Both the position numbers and the translations under genes were made by a program. Of a stretch of DNA of 64,000 nucleotides, positions 1 through 10,871 are shown one piece after another. The notes under the pieces are model-generated. The model did no database searches, was not told the origin of the DNA, and worked only from the letters and a program-made list of their open reading frames with translations. Each line of letters opens with the position of its first letter. The first letter of the stretch is position 1. The stretch comes from Adiantum capillus-veneris (lineage: Eukaryota > Streptophyta > Polypodiopsida > Polypodiales > Pteridaceae), in NCBI GenBank assembly GCA_014529385.2, contig CM043953.1:89332342-89396341 (forward strand), given 5' to 3'.

Positions 1-1130
1 GACAGGCATAAGGCACAAGGATTACTACAGCCTTTACCCATTCCCACCCGCCTCTAGGAAAATATTACAATGGATTTCATCTTTGATCTCCTGAAGACAT
101 AGAGTGGACACGATGGCAATTGACTGTCATTGACAAATTTAGCAAGCAAGCTCACTTCATTCCAATGAAGAAAACAGTCAAGCCGGACCATTTAGCAAGA
201 CTATTCATCACGCAGATATTTTGATTACATGGCATGCCTAAGACAATAGTCTCCGACAGAGATTCCCGATTCACGAGTTTGTTTTGGAGGGCTATTTGTG
301 AGAACATTGGTACGCGGTTGCAGTTCTTGTCATTATTCCACCCACAGCAGACAGATGGGCAATGTGAGATTGCAAATTCAGTTGTTCTAGATTTATTGTA
401 GTCTTACATCTCTGATCAGAAAACTCAATGGGATTTTTTTTCCTTTGGTGGAATTTGCCGACGACAACATGGTTCACTCTTCGATGGGGAAGGCGCCATT
501 TGAGATAATTGAATGTGCTCCAAAGGTTCCACCCTTTCTCTGCACTAAGGACAAGATTTTTGAAGCCAACCAATACATGAGGGACTTGGACATTGCTTTT
601 GCCAAGGTTCCGCGAGGCTTTAGAGAAATCTCAAGAACGACATAAGAAGGCAGCAGATCGACATCGACGAGATTTAAAATTAAAGGAAGAAGATTGGGTG
701 CTCTTACGTTTTGAGAAGGCACACCTAAGGAAACGAAAGGGAAGGGAGCGGCTTTTTCCAAAGCTTAGCATGAGGTATTATGACCCTTTCCAGATAAAAG
801 AAAAGATAATTGATGTCTCCTTTCAACTCAAGCTGATACTTGGAAGATTCACAATGCATTCCATGTGAGTCTCTTGAAACCTTTTAAAGGTGAGGTGCCG
901 GTTGATGGGGAGCCTGATGAGCAACCTGAAGTGGAAGAGAGCGAGGAGATACTCGTTTCTGAACAGATTTTGGCACACAAGGATAGAAAGATGAAAGGTA
1001 AAGTGATTCTGCGGTTCTTGGTTAAATTCAAGAACTATCTGGCATTAGATGCAAGTGGATGGAGGAGGAAGACCTAGCAGATACTCCTCAGATTTTGAAA
1101 CTTTACCTTGAAGCATTCGATTTAGCATAG
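1..1130 (+). pseudogene. Decayed Ty3/gypsy integrase and chromodomain
   Basis: This is the 3' end of a gypsy pol gene broken by several frameshifts and stops. Between 120 and 370 the frames give VIDKFSKQAHFIP, then PKTIVSDRDSRFTS and LSLFHPQQTDGQ, which are integrase catalytic-core blocks. Positions 611-850 read as the post-core region (ERHKKAADRHRRDLKL, then a GD-like segment). Positions 865-1077 begin VSLLKPFKG and run into an acidic linker and a chromodomain-like end (ILRFLVKFKNYL). Integrase would insert element cDNA, and a chromodomain would target it to marked chromatin. No intact frame longer than about 90 codons remains, so it is non-functional. The element continues left of the window. 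Confidence 0.85.
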
Positions 1131-1696
1131 TCTACTCCGATAGATCCCCGAACTCAGCAAGGTTGAGTCTGGTGCAGAGAGATTGCAAGAGGGGAGTCAC
1201 TCCGCTCCTTTGTCGACTGATTACCTCGATTGAGTAAGGTCACTGATGTCCTCTTTGGGTTTCAGGGATATTGACAGGCTGATAGTATTCTGCTGTATGA
1301 CTTTATGAACGGAATTCCCAAAATTGAATATGATTGATTTGTAGTCTCTCATTTGACTTGTTTGATTGCAAGAACTGAAAGACGAAATGACTGCAGCATT
1401 TCGGTCTCATAAATCTCTATAGACATGATTGCAATAAGGAACAGTTAATTCGGCATCAATGAAGTCCGGGATGGATCTAGATTCGGTTACTAAATACGTT
1501 GCTGGCAGTCATGATCTGAGATTTGGAATCAAATTTTTTGTGATTTTTCATGTGAGATCTTGTGATGTCGTGTCGTCTTTGTACAAGTGCTAGATGTGTC
1601 GTGTCTAGTGCGTCGGTACTTAGAGTCAGTGTCTATTGAGTTGGTTTATGGCCTCTATCTATTTTGTAGGTGTAATCGAGGGTGATTATAATTCTT

Positions 1697-1710
1697 TCAA
1701 GCGGGGGGTA
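1697..1710 (+). promoter_or_regulatory. Polypurine tract of the gypsy element
   Basis: The purine-rich run CAAGCGGGGGGTA lies directly before a TGTCAC LTR start. This is the normal place for the plus-strand primer in LTR elements. The stretch 1131-1696 between the chromodomain and this tract has no coding signal that I can see. Confidence 0.6.
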
Positions 1711-1917
1711 TGTCACAAGCTGATGACGTGGCAGCCAGAGCTATATGGACAAACAATACGAACATGCTGACATGGCAGAGTGCCACGTGGTAGATAGTAC
1801 GGAATTACAGTTTCTGTGCTGACAGTGCTGACGTGGTAGAATGTACAAACTTTCGCGTTTTATGCTGGCTGTTGACGTGGTTTGGTTGTACGGATTTCCG
1901 CAATTAGTGTTGTTGCT
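1711..1917 (+). repeat. Gypsy 3' LTR, left part (U3)
   Basis: It starts TGTCACAAGC after the polypurine tract. It is cut at 1917 by LINE A and resumes at 8834 after the duplicated target. Its far end is inferred at about 9171 (GGTTACA), giving TGT...ACA termini. Confidence 0.6.
1903..1917. repeat. Left target site duplication of LINE A
   Basis: ATTAGTGTTGTTGCT occurs here and again at 8819-8833, directly after the LINE A poly-A tail. It is a perfect 15-bp direct repeat of the kind left by target-primed reverse transcription. Confidence 0.93.
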
Positions 1918-2000
1918 GTGATCTGGATCCAAATTTGATAAGCCCAGGACAGAGCTCGCTGCTGCTGTACTCTCCCGCTGCGCCATCACCATCGCCTCCT

Positions 2001-2025
2001 CCCCCCCCCCCCCCCCCCCCCCCCC
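2001..2025 (+). repeat. Homopolymer C run in LINE 5' UTR
   Basis: An uninterrupted run of 25 C lies in the pyrimidine-rich 5' UTR (about 1960-2280). The equivalent G runs, in minus-strand orientation, occur in LINE C (26516-26531) and LINE B (35726-35737 and 35852-35862). The C tract is therefore a family trait. Confidence 0.85.
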
Positions 2026-2429
2026 TCCCTCCCTCCCTCACATGCTGCCCGCTGTCCTCCTCGTGCTGCCCTCAGTCCCCGCTGCCCCCCGCCTGCTGTC
2101 CCTCCCGCCTGCCCTCTGCCCCCGCTGCCCCCCCCCTAGCGCTGCCCTGTTCCAGCCTTTCTGCCCGCCCTCAGCCCCCTGCTGCCGCCACCCGCCCTCA
2201 GCCTCATCCCATGCTGCCGCCTCACGCCCTCATCCCTTAGCACAAACCCGCTTTATCCCCCCCCCCCCCCGTCTCGGCCCGTTCACCCATCAGTTTGGGC
2301 CCCCCGCCTCGGTTTCTCCCTACAGTTTTGGCACTCTCGGCATCTGTTCCAACTCCTTGGAGCAGTGTTTGCGCGCCCTTCTGCAGCTCCTCCCGTCGTC
2401 CTCTTCTTACGCCACAGCAATAGACACAG

Positions 2430-4326
2430 ATGGAGGCTCCAGCTTCGCCACAGAGGGACTCGCCTGAAGCCCCCTCGCCCGACCCCGCTGAGCCCACCAT
2501 TCGACTTGCTCTTTCGCCGACAGAGCAAGCGAGCCTTGCCGCAGAGGTAGAGCGCTTGCAGGCGACTTCGGTCATCTGCAAGATTCTCAGCACTCAACCT
2601 AGCAGAGGAGAGCTGCGAGACCTTCTCCAGGCCCGCCTTCTCGCAGAGGTGGGCAAGATCTTGGATGTCCAGATTCTCGGACGGGGGTACTACCAGATTG
2701 AGTTCGAGACTTCCGAGATGGCCTCCAAGGTCATTGCTATGAGTCCACTGGCCATCCGAGCATCATGCGCCCACTTTCGACAGTGGCGACATGGTTTTGA
2801 CCCGACTTTGGATATGCTAGTAGAGGAGGCAGACATCCCCATCTCAGTCTGCTTTCCGGGTTTACGGAGGGAGTACCTTCCACTTCTCTCCAGGATTGGC
2901 TCCGCCATCGGGACAGTCCTGGAGACACTTCGTACGGCAGCATCAGTAGCTGCCAAGGCGGCTGGCATCCCTTCAGTTCGAGTTTTGGTCAGAGATACCC
3001 ACACGCTCCCGAAGGTCATCCTTCTGCCTCGGGTGAGTGGGGGTTGGTTTCGACAGAGTGTGGAGTACTCGGGTCTCCCGAACCAGTGCTTCATTTGCAG
3101 ACAGATGGGCCACCTAGCGAAGGCCTGTCCACGGAGGAGACCACGACCCGCACCCCAGCCTCAGCCCCAACCTGCCAAGGCTGGGCGCAGCCACAGCCAG
3201 CGACACAGAGCACAGATTCAGCGCCACCCTCCGAGCCTGGGGCTCCAGTGGAGGAGGGGTGGCAGCAGGCCCGTGGCCGTCGACGCCAGAGGCCACAGCG
3301 ACAGCCTCGCACTCAGAGTGGCCCCCAGGTGCCTACTCAGCAGCAGTGGGTTCCCACGGGGAACCGCTTTGGGCCTCTTGAGCAGGAGGAGCCTCCTTCG
3401 CCAGCCTCCACCTCCGCTTCACCCTCGCCAGCCGCTCCGCCTTCCGATCTCCCCTCCTCCTCCTCATGCCCTCCCCCGCCCTCTACTACCGCTCACCCCC
3501 CACCTCGCCCCCCCTATGTCTCTGCTGCCCCACCCCGCTTCTCCTATCCCCAGCCCCTTCTCCCCCTCCTCCTGCTTCAGTACCTCAGTCGGCTCAGGAG
3601 ACTGGACCCTTGCCGACGGCTAGGAGATCTCTTGGCAGCGCCTTTGCCACGAGTCGCCTAGCGAGAGAGGGTCAACCCTTCATGCGGCCCCCTCTGCAGA
3701 TTCAGACATCTTCTCTTGCAGCTATCCCGCGTGGTTTGACGAGCATTGACCTCCGACGCCGGTGGGATTTCTTCGATTACGGGTTTACTCGTTTTCTTGG
3801 CGACTCCGCAGCAGACCACGAGGCAGCCTGCTTCAAAGTCCATGCTTTGTTCCTCGCCGCTAGGGGGACAGAGGCCTTGGACTCAGCAGTTGGTTTCTCC
3901 TTCCCCCTCTGTGGCAGGACTGAGACAGAGTGGTCCCTCGACTCAGTGGTGGGATGGTTGCATACACAGGTTCTCGAGTTCTCTCACCACATGGGAGAAC
4001 TTGGCGTTACAGATTTGCTGCAGACGTTGTGGCCACTGGCCAAGTTTGCGGTGACACCCCCAGACTCAGCAGGATGTAGACACATTGTGGTGTACTTTTT
4101 TGCTGATACGCAAGGTTTTCCTTGCTATGTATTCATTCATGAGGACTCCTGGACAGAGGAGGTTGCTTTACGCACGGCTCGCTCTACTTGGGCTTGGCCC
4201 AGGCACTCACTGCAGTCTCGCCTATCTAGAGGACGCTCGGATGCGGATTACTCCCCATCCAAGCCTGCTTCGAAGATAGCTCGTCTTGCTGCTGCGGCAG
4301 CATCTGTTCTCTCTCGCTCCCCATGA
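2430..4326 (+). pseudogene. LINE A ORF1: DUF4283 / zinc-knuckle RNA-binding protein
   Basis: ORF1 proteins of plant L1 LINEs bind element RNA in the ribonucleoprotein. The start ATG at 2430 opens MEAPASPQRDSPEAP. A DUF4283-like domain follows (RLQATSVICKIL to about residue 200), then one CCHC knuckle (CFICRQMGHLAKAC, near 3091-3132) and a proline-rich linker. The C-terminal third (about 3600-4326, RRRWDFFDYGFTRFLGD) is also found in LINE B and LINE C. The frame changes twice in the proline-rich part (near 3170 and near 3600), so one intact protein cannot be made. The stop TGA (4324-4326) overlaps the ORF2 ATG as ATGA. Confidence 0.85.
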
Positions 4327-7300
4327 GGATCGTCTCGTGGAACGTGCAGGGACTAGGTGGGCCCCAGTTTCAGCGACAGCGGGGCCGATTGCGTCAGGAG
4401 CTTCAACGTTGCCTTGTGGGAGGAGAGATTGATCTCCTTATGCTTCAGGAGCACCATTTGTCTGAGAGCCGCATTCGGTGATGTGGTCAGATTTTGCGTG
4501 GACGCTATGATACCTTTTGGTCAGCTGCTTTTGGACCTGGAGGCATCCAGGGTGGGGTATGTATGACTATTGCGGACTCACTACAGCAGGCCATTGTGGG
4601 CAGAGGGATTATTGTACCAGGCAGGGCTCAGTGGATTACTATGCAGATTCAGGGTAGCCTTGTGGGTTTCCTGAACATCTATGCGCCCAATGTGGCGAGT
4701 GCTCGTGCAGAGTTTTGGTCACAGATTGTTGAGTCTTTGCCACAGGTTGACCAGTGGTGTGTAGGAGGGGACTTCAACATGTTGGAGGATCCTTCTGACA
4801 GGATCGGAGGCAGCCATGCTACTGTGCATGGAGTCGAGTTAGCAGCTCGGGAGAGGTTTTGTATGACGTTGAGGGTCTCGGATACATGGCAGCATTCTGG
4901 CTTTGTGAGGCCTCCAGAGAGTCTTGCCTTCTCTAGATCGGACCGCAGAGTGGGAGGAGTGAATCTATCACGCATAGATCGCTTCTACACTAGTGACCAC
5001 ATCAGTGACTTGGGGGGATCAGTGGGCATCCTGGCAGGGACATCCTTCTCGGTCCATGCACCAGTGATTCTCACAGTGGCAGATAGGCAGAGGAGTGGGA
5101 GCACGATGCTTCGCATCCCAGAGCGGGTCTTGTTGGACTCAGCACTCAGAGAGAGGGTCGAGGCTCTATGGACAGAGGGCATGGACAGCCAGGCTCCACC
5201 TGCAGACAGAGTGGCCTCAGGCCTAGCTCAGCTTAGCCACTTCTTTCTCCAGGAGTCTCTGGCTCGACGGGCTGCAGCGAGAGAGGAGGAGCAGCGTCTG
5301 AGACGAGGCATTGCTTCACTACAGAGGATGCAGGAGCAGCATCCAGACAGTCCATGGTTGGAGGAGCAGTTACAGCAGGCTCGACAGGAGCTTGCTTGCA
5401 CAGAGGAGAGGCGCCATGAGTTTGCCTTTCATCGACAGGCATCTCAGTGGACTCAGGTGGGTGACAGGGTGACAGGTGGTTTTTTTGAGACAGTGGGACC
5501 TCGGCACTCGCATGCCAAGGTCAATCAGTTGAGGAGACCCGATGGGTCAGTTGTTTGTGAGCCTGAGGATATGCGTGCAGTCGCTACTGACTTTTACCGT
5601 GAGCTACTGTCGGCTGAGCCCGAGTCAGAGAGACAGGATGCATGCAGGGAGCAGGTTTGGGCACAGATGCCCTGTCTTGTGACTAAGGAGATGCGGCAGA
5701 GGCTTGAGTTACCTCTTCAGCTTGAGGAGCTGCACACGGCTCTTAGGGCCCTCCCTCGTGGTAGCTGTCCAGGTGAGGATGGGCTGACTCCCAGCTTCTT
5801 CTTGGAGTACTGGGACCTGCTTGGCCCAGATCTTTGTAGTGCCTTTCAGTACATTCTGCACACAGGAGTGATGCCGGATAGCATGAGTGAGGGCCTGATT
5901 TACCTCATTCCAAAGGAGGGTGGCTCCTTGGATGAGATTCGACAGTGGCGCCCCATCACCATTCTCAACTCAACCTACAAAATTCTTGCCAAGGCTCTGA
6001 GTTTGAGGATTCAGCCACTTTTGGAGAGCCTTATACATGGGACTCAGACAGGTTTTGTCAAGGAACGCAGTATCCTTGACAACATCTTCACTTTTTGGGA
6101 GGCTTCTGCCCTTGCATGGCTCCGTGGGGAGGACCTTGTGATTCTTCTTCTCGATTTTGAGAAGGCATACGACAGAGTCGACTGGGACTTTCTAGAGGGC
6201 ACGCTACACAGGATGGGCTTCTCAGAGGCTTGGATCAGAGGGGTGTCAGCTTTGTACAGACAGGCTCACAGTCAGGTGCTTTTGGCAGGAGGTAGAGGTG
6301 AGCGCTTCATGCTCACACGATCGGTCAAACAGGGTTGTCCTCTTGCCCCCTTTCTCTTTCTGTTCTATGCGGAGGCGATGAGCAGATTTTTGGTGTCACA
6401 GCAGGTTGGTTTGAGGGGCTTAGCACTCCCTCTACGGGGAGATGAGCTTCTGGACGCTGAGTTTGCCGACGACTCAGCCTTGTACTTAGAGGGCTAGGAG
6501 GCCAATTTACACAAATGTGGGCAGGCTTTGGAGACCTTCTGCTGTGCATCGGGTGCACTAATCAACTGGAGAAAGACAGTGGCTTTCTCGGTTGGTAGTG
6601 CTCCTGTGCCAGATTGGATGCCAGGAGAGGGTTTCAGGTGGATTCCTCCAGGGACTGCAGTTCGGTACTTGGGTTGTCAGGTTGGTTTGGATTTGTCCCC
6701 CGAGCAGCAGATTGCTCCTCTTCTCCTGTCCATCAGGAGAAAGCTGTTACATTGGATCTCAGCCCGACTTTCGCTGGCTCGTAGAGTAGTAGTTGCCAAC
6801 CAGGTGTTGTTGGCGACTATGTGGTACATCACTTCTTGCTGGATCTTCTCGAGTTCTTGCATCAGCCAGGTACAGAGGCTGATCAGGAACTTCCTTTGGT
6901 CAGGTCGCGACACTCAGATTGCCCGAGCCAAGGTGGCTTGGTCGATCATCACACTTCCTTGTTCTCAGGGAGGGCTTGGGATCATTGATCCAGCACAGCA
7001 GAGCAGAGCCCTTCTTGGGAAGTTCGTCGTCAGAGGACTTCTTCCAAGCGAGGAGCCCTGGAAGGAGTTCTTGTTGCAGAGGCTTCGTGCCAGGGTGCCT
7101 CAGTCAGGAGGCCCTTGGCAACCTTCGACCAGATGGATCTTTACAGAGTTGCGTCGAGTTGGTTTGAGCAGGAGACTGGAGGACTGATTCGCTGTGAGTC
7201 TGCTTCGTTCTTGGGAGCTATTACGGCGTGGCCTAGAGCAGAGACAGCCGACGTGCACGGAGGAGCGCCTACGGCAGCCCCTCGTTTGGAACCCCATGGT

Positions 7301-8675
7301 TAGCACTCAGCGAGGCCACTTGGTTGGGAGTAGGCCTCATGTTTCTTGGGGTCCCATGGCAGCAGGTCCAGCGCGCTCTCTAGGTGACTGGCTAGAGTTC
7401 ACAGGTTTGTCAGAGGAGGTGCAGGTTGTCCAGCTACAGGGCATGAGAGGGGTTCAGAGCATGTGTCAGGACATCTCAGAGTCAGTTCCAGCTGACTGGC
7501 TCACGCCTCTCGAGCCAGTAGCACCCCGGTGGATGGGAGCCTTCACACGACTGGAGGTTCTCATTTCAGTCAGGGCTTGCTCAGAGACTGTCCCAGCCCT
7601 GTTCTTCGAGCTTCAGGGTGGGGGACGACTACAGAGAGTTGCAGTAGAGGCCCCGCAGGTAGCAGAGTGTTGTTTCCAGAGGATCCGAGTTGTGGGCATC
7701 TGTGGGAGGACTTGCATCATAGACCTTGACCCAGCAGCTCTTGAGACAGGACACTGGAGGCTATGGGCTTGGGAGTGCTGTCCACTGGCACGAGTACAGT
7801 GGAATCCTGGTGAGTGGCTATGGAGGGACCCATTCTCTTCTGCAGACCGCCCAAGAGTCCCTTTCTTTCAGTACACTGTTCGGCTTGGACGTCATATACT
7901 TGCAGCACAGAGTGAGGCCCGCCGCGCTGCAGCACGTCATTGGCAGGAGGAGGGTCTCACAGTTGAGTTCTTGGCAGCTTTTTGGCAGAGGCTGTGGGAC
8001 TCCAGACAGCCGAGGCGCGTCACCTTGTTCCAGTGGTTGGTTGCACACAGAGCCATAGCAGTAGGGAGCTGGCTTGTACATAGTGGTCTCTCGGCCGCAT
8101 GTACAGCCTGTGACCAGTTGGTGGAGAGTCAGCGTCACTGTCTTTGGGACTGTCCCTCGGCCCAGCAGGTGTGGCTACGAGTTCTTCGGCTGATGCCTGC
8201 CCTCTCCACGGCTCGACAGTACACTTGGGGGGCAGCGGCTTGGTCCACCCTCACGGGCCCGGCACTTCAGTTTGAGCTATCTTCCACCAGCAGGATGATA
8301 GTGATACAGGGGGGTCGACCTACACTCCAGCCTGCTACAGACCTTACTCCACAGGAGTGGAGCAGTGAGAGAGCGGAGTGTTGGGAGCTCATCAGCGGCC
8401 TAGCTCTCTGGTTCATCTCGCGGGCCCGTTGTTTCCGCATCTTTGAGGCTCGCCTTGTACCACCAGCAGAGACTGTTCGTGACTTTTGGCTAGAGCTGAT
8501 CCATACTCTCAGAGGACAGCTTGAGGGACTACAGGGCAGCTCCGACCGCATGTGGGAGCGCCGCGAGGCTTTCCTTCGACTCTTGCGCCCTGGGCCGTTC
8601 TACTCCATGGTCCAGGGGGTGCTCAGATGGCACTACTGTCCACCTGTGTGGCTTTTCCCTCCTCCCATCTCTTGA
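4323..8675 (+). pseudogene. LINE A ORF2: endonuclease, reverse transcriptase, zf-RVT
   Basis: One frame of 1451 codons runs from ATG 4323 to TGA 8673-8675, broken by three in-frame stops: TGA 4479, TAG 6495 and TGA 7185. The N terminus, MRIVSWNVQGLGG, is an APE-type endonuclease, with LLMLQEHH and FNMLEDPSDR blocks. The catalytic SDH block reads SVHAPV here (Asp to Val), while LINE C keeps SDHAPV. The reverse transcriptase spans about residues 520-730: IYLIPKEGG, QWRPITILN, LLLDFEKAYDRVDWDFL, KQGCPLAPFLF and the catalytic EFADDS. A zf-RVT region follows (WLVAHRAIA...CTACDQLVESQRHCLWDC). The protein would nick target DNA and copy LINE RNA. Comparison with LINE B and C suggests all three stops arose by C-to-T change (CGA or CAG ancestors). 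Confidence 0.92.
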
Positions 8676-8818
8676 TTTAGCCCCATTGTACATATGCTGT
8701 TTTTTCATTGGGAGAGTCTCCCCACCATGCTTGTTGTAGCCCTCTCTTGCAGAGGTGGATGTAGCCCTATGGGCAGTTTTCATTAACTAATAGAAGGATC
8801 TTTTTCTCAAAAAAAAAA
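8676..8818 (+). other. LINE A 3' UTR and poly-A tail
   Basis: About 130 bp follow the ORF2 stop and end in CTCAAAAAAAAAAA. The same sequence, reverse complemented, is found at 20001-20135 (LINE C) and 12342-12482 (LINE B). Confidence 0.85.
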
Positions 8819-8833
8819 ATTAGTGTTGTTGCT
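8819..8833. repeat. Right target site duplication of LINE A
   Basis: This is the second copy of ATTAGTGTTGTTGCT, following the poly-A tail directly. See 1903-1917. Confidence 0.93.
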
Positions 8834-9171
8834 TTTTCTGACAAATTTTTGATCAGTTGTTTTTAGGACCCTATTGCTTTTGAGTTTAATGCTTTTGGGG
8901 ATCTGCGTGACCTAAGGGGGTTCACTTCTCAAAACATCCAGATGTAGAGTTTCAGAGCGAGCACCCGCGGGAGCTGTACTTTGCTCAAAGATTAATATAA
9001 AAGAGATACCGAAAGGGGCGCCAGTCTTTGGGGCCAATCTCTCTTGGCACGGAACTACGCCGGGTTGTGTTGTCTCGAATTGAACTGTGATTTAAAGTTG
9101 AGAAGTATTTTGTAGTGAATCTCTCTCGCGTCGCGTCAGATTTTAGACTTGGGGTGCCCAAGTCGGTTACA
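8819..9171 (+). repeat. Gypsy 3' LTR, right part
   Basis: It begins with the second target copy (8819-8833) and continues the interrupted LTR. It holds a TATA-like box TTAATATAAAAG at 8992-9003. The LTR end is inferred at GGTTACA (about 9171), where similarity to the second LTR family (11080-11395) begins. This junction implies that the gypsy element jumped into that LTR. Confidence 0.55.
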
Positions 9172-9490
9172 TGAACCGAATGTATTACCACGTTTGTTCT
9201 AGAATAAGACTTGATGGTTCCTAGAAGCTTCCGTTTCCTATTCCTACGACAAAACCCTATTCCAAGGAACTTCCGTTCCTTGTTTCAAAATCCTCAAGAA
9301 TCGAGGTTCTCGCCTCTGGACCTCACCCTCCAGATTCGGGCCATGGGATCCCTGCAACTCTTTTTTGACTCTGTTTCTAGAGTCCTCTTCCCGCAGAACA
9401 ACTCTGCTTTCCCGGACACATAGTCCTTCCCTTGGGAATCTCAACTTCCGAATCACATACGAGAGTCTACCTCTCTCGGATCTTTTATGA
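9172..9490 (-). repeat. Copia-like LTR fragment, left copy
   Basis: The 300 bp from GTTCTAGAATAAGACTTGA to TCTACCTCTCTCGGAT match 11105-11395 closely, in the same orientation. Left of 9172 the similarity stops at the gypsy LTR end. Right of about 9485 the two copies diverge quickly (only short blocks such as CTCAGAGCG are shared). This is probably the 3' LTR, or a related LTR, of the minus-strand element whose primer site is at 10855. Confidence 0.6.
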
Positions 9491-10854
9491 ACTCGGAAGG
9501 TTTCCTTCCTTTTGTAAGATTCTCAGAGCGAATACGCGAATACGCCCAACCAGATGATTTCTCAACTTGATCCTAGAGCAAACTCGCTCATCAAATAAAC
9601 TGGGATTTCAAGCCTAGAATTCCTTGAGCACAGGCCGTAGCCCGGTCTTGTTCCTTCCCTCATAAAGAGACTGTTACTTTACTTGTGTGAAGGCACTACA
9701 ATATCTTTCCTTAATGGGTAGGAATATTCCCTTAATGGGTAGGGGTATGGGATCATAGAGTACTCAAGCTTACTGAAAGCTTTTTTTTGCTTGCAAGTAA
9801 TCTGTGGAAGAACTATCGGATACCAGATCAAATATTGATCTTCTGGATGTTTAGCAACCAATTCATCTAATACAATGTTCCAACTTGATCCTACTCTCAT
9901 AAATACTCGAGAGTGATTGTCCGGGTTAGACACATGCATATCTCGTGCATAAAAGCAATACTCAATTTACGAGTTCCTCAAAGATTTGACTTTGATCAAA
10001 GATGTGCCCTCTCACTTAAAGTTCGAGGGTCTTTTGCTCAAAATCTTAGGAGTTAAATTGAATTTCCTTACTCCAAACTTTCTTCGAATAGCCACATATC
10101 CATCGAGGAGGGATAACAAAAATTCGATGTTTCTATGTTCAATGATTCCTGTCCCACTGCGGGGATTAGATTCTATGTACACTGAGGTGTACACTTTCAA
10201 CTTTTATTGCTGACTCCACTATCCGCTTCAAGGTATCTTGCGGATGCGTCTACAATATTCGAGCAAAAGTCCTTCGTTTAATTTCTTCAGCTTTCCTTCC
10301 TCAGAGAGGATCAAGAGTGGAGCTACCTTCACAAGAGTGAACCACTACTTGCCTTAGCTCGTTCGTGTTCCTATTGGGCAAACCTATCCCAATCTTCTTG
10401 GATGGCTTCTTCAAAGCGTACAGGAAAAAATTATGTTGGAAAATCCAAGTCTTGTTGTAAGTTCCTTGCAGCTTTGGTATACCACCAAGTACTTGCAATC
10501 CCCTTGAGGTGTTTGGTCACATGCCTCACCTTCGACGCTTCTGAGAAATTGCCGTTTGCAAAGGCAACTTAAAACTGTCGAATGAAAGCGGTAGCTTTCG
10601 GGATGTCTTACCTTCGTCAAAAGTATCAAACTTAATTGATTGTTTTGAGGTCTAAAGGACCTTCATGATGCTCTTGTCACCTTCTTAGAAAATCACAAGT
10701 CTTTGTCGACTTCTTGCAGAGAGAAAAAATTTCCAAACTCTCCAAACTTTTCCCGCAGGGCTTAGGGTTCCGCCTGCTTACTTCTCTCTTGGCTTGTCAT
10801 GGCTTCTTCCCATATCTTCCCAGGGTTGTCCTCCTTTACAGAGAAGAGAGGAGA
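9491..10854 (-). mobile_element. Internal region of minus-strand copia-like element
   Basis: This lies between the related LTR copies and next to a tRNA-iMet-type primer site at its right end. Only short minus-strand frames are present (for example 9679-9939, 10012-10200 and 10301-10498), and I recognise no gag, protease, integrase or reverse transcriptase block in them. It is either a heavily decayed or a non-autonomous element. Confidence 0.45.
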
Positions 10855-10870
10855 CCATGCTCTGATACCA
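10855..10870 (-). promoter_or_regulatory. Primer binding site (initiator-tRNA type)
   Basis: The minus strand reads TGGTATCAGAGCATGG, the standard plant copia primer site complementary to tRNA-iMet. One base separates it from the inferred LTR end (plus-strand TGTCACAAATGGG at 10872). Confidence 0.85.
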
Positions 10871-10871
10871 C

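Larger units (their letters stand above)
1918..8818 (+). mobile_element. LINE A: full-length L1-type retrotransposon
   Basis: A 6.9 kb non-LTR element with a C-rich 5' UTR, ORF1 (DUF4283 and zinc knuckle), ORF2 (endonuclease, reverse transcriptase, zf-RVT), a short 3' UTR and a poly-A tail ending at 8818. It is bounded by a perfect 15-bp target duplication and inserted in a gypsy LTR. It belongs to the same family as LINE B (12334-35893) and LINE C (19992-26851), which share its gene order and 3' terminus (AGAAGGATCTTTTTCTC plus A). ORF1 has frameshifts and ORF2 has three stops, so this copy is inactive but relatively young. Confidence 0.95.

Noticed and set aside
1935-2467. Pro/Cys-rich open frames
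   Set aside because: They come from C homopolymers in the LINE 5' UTR and overlap in several frames.
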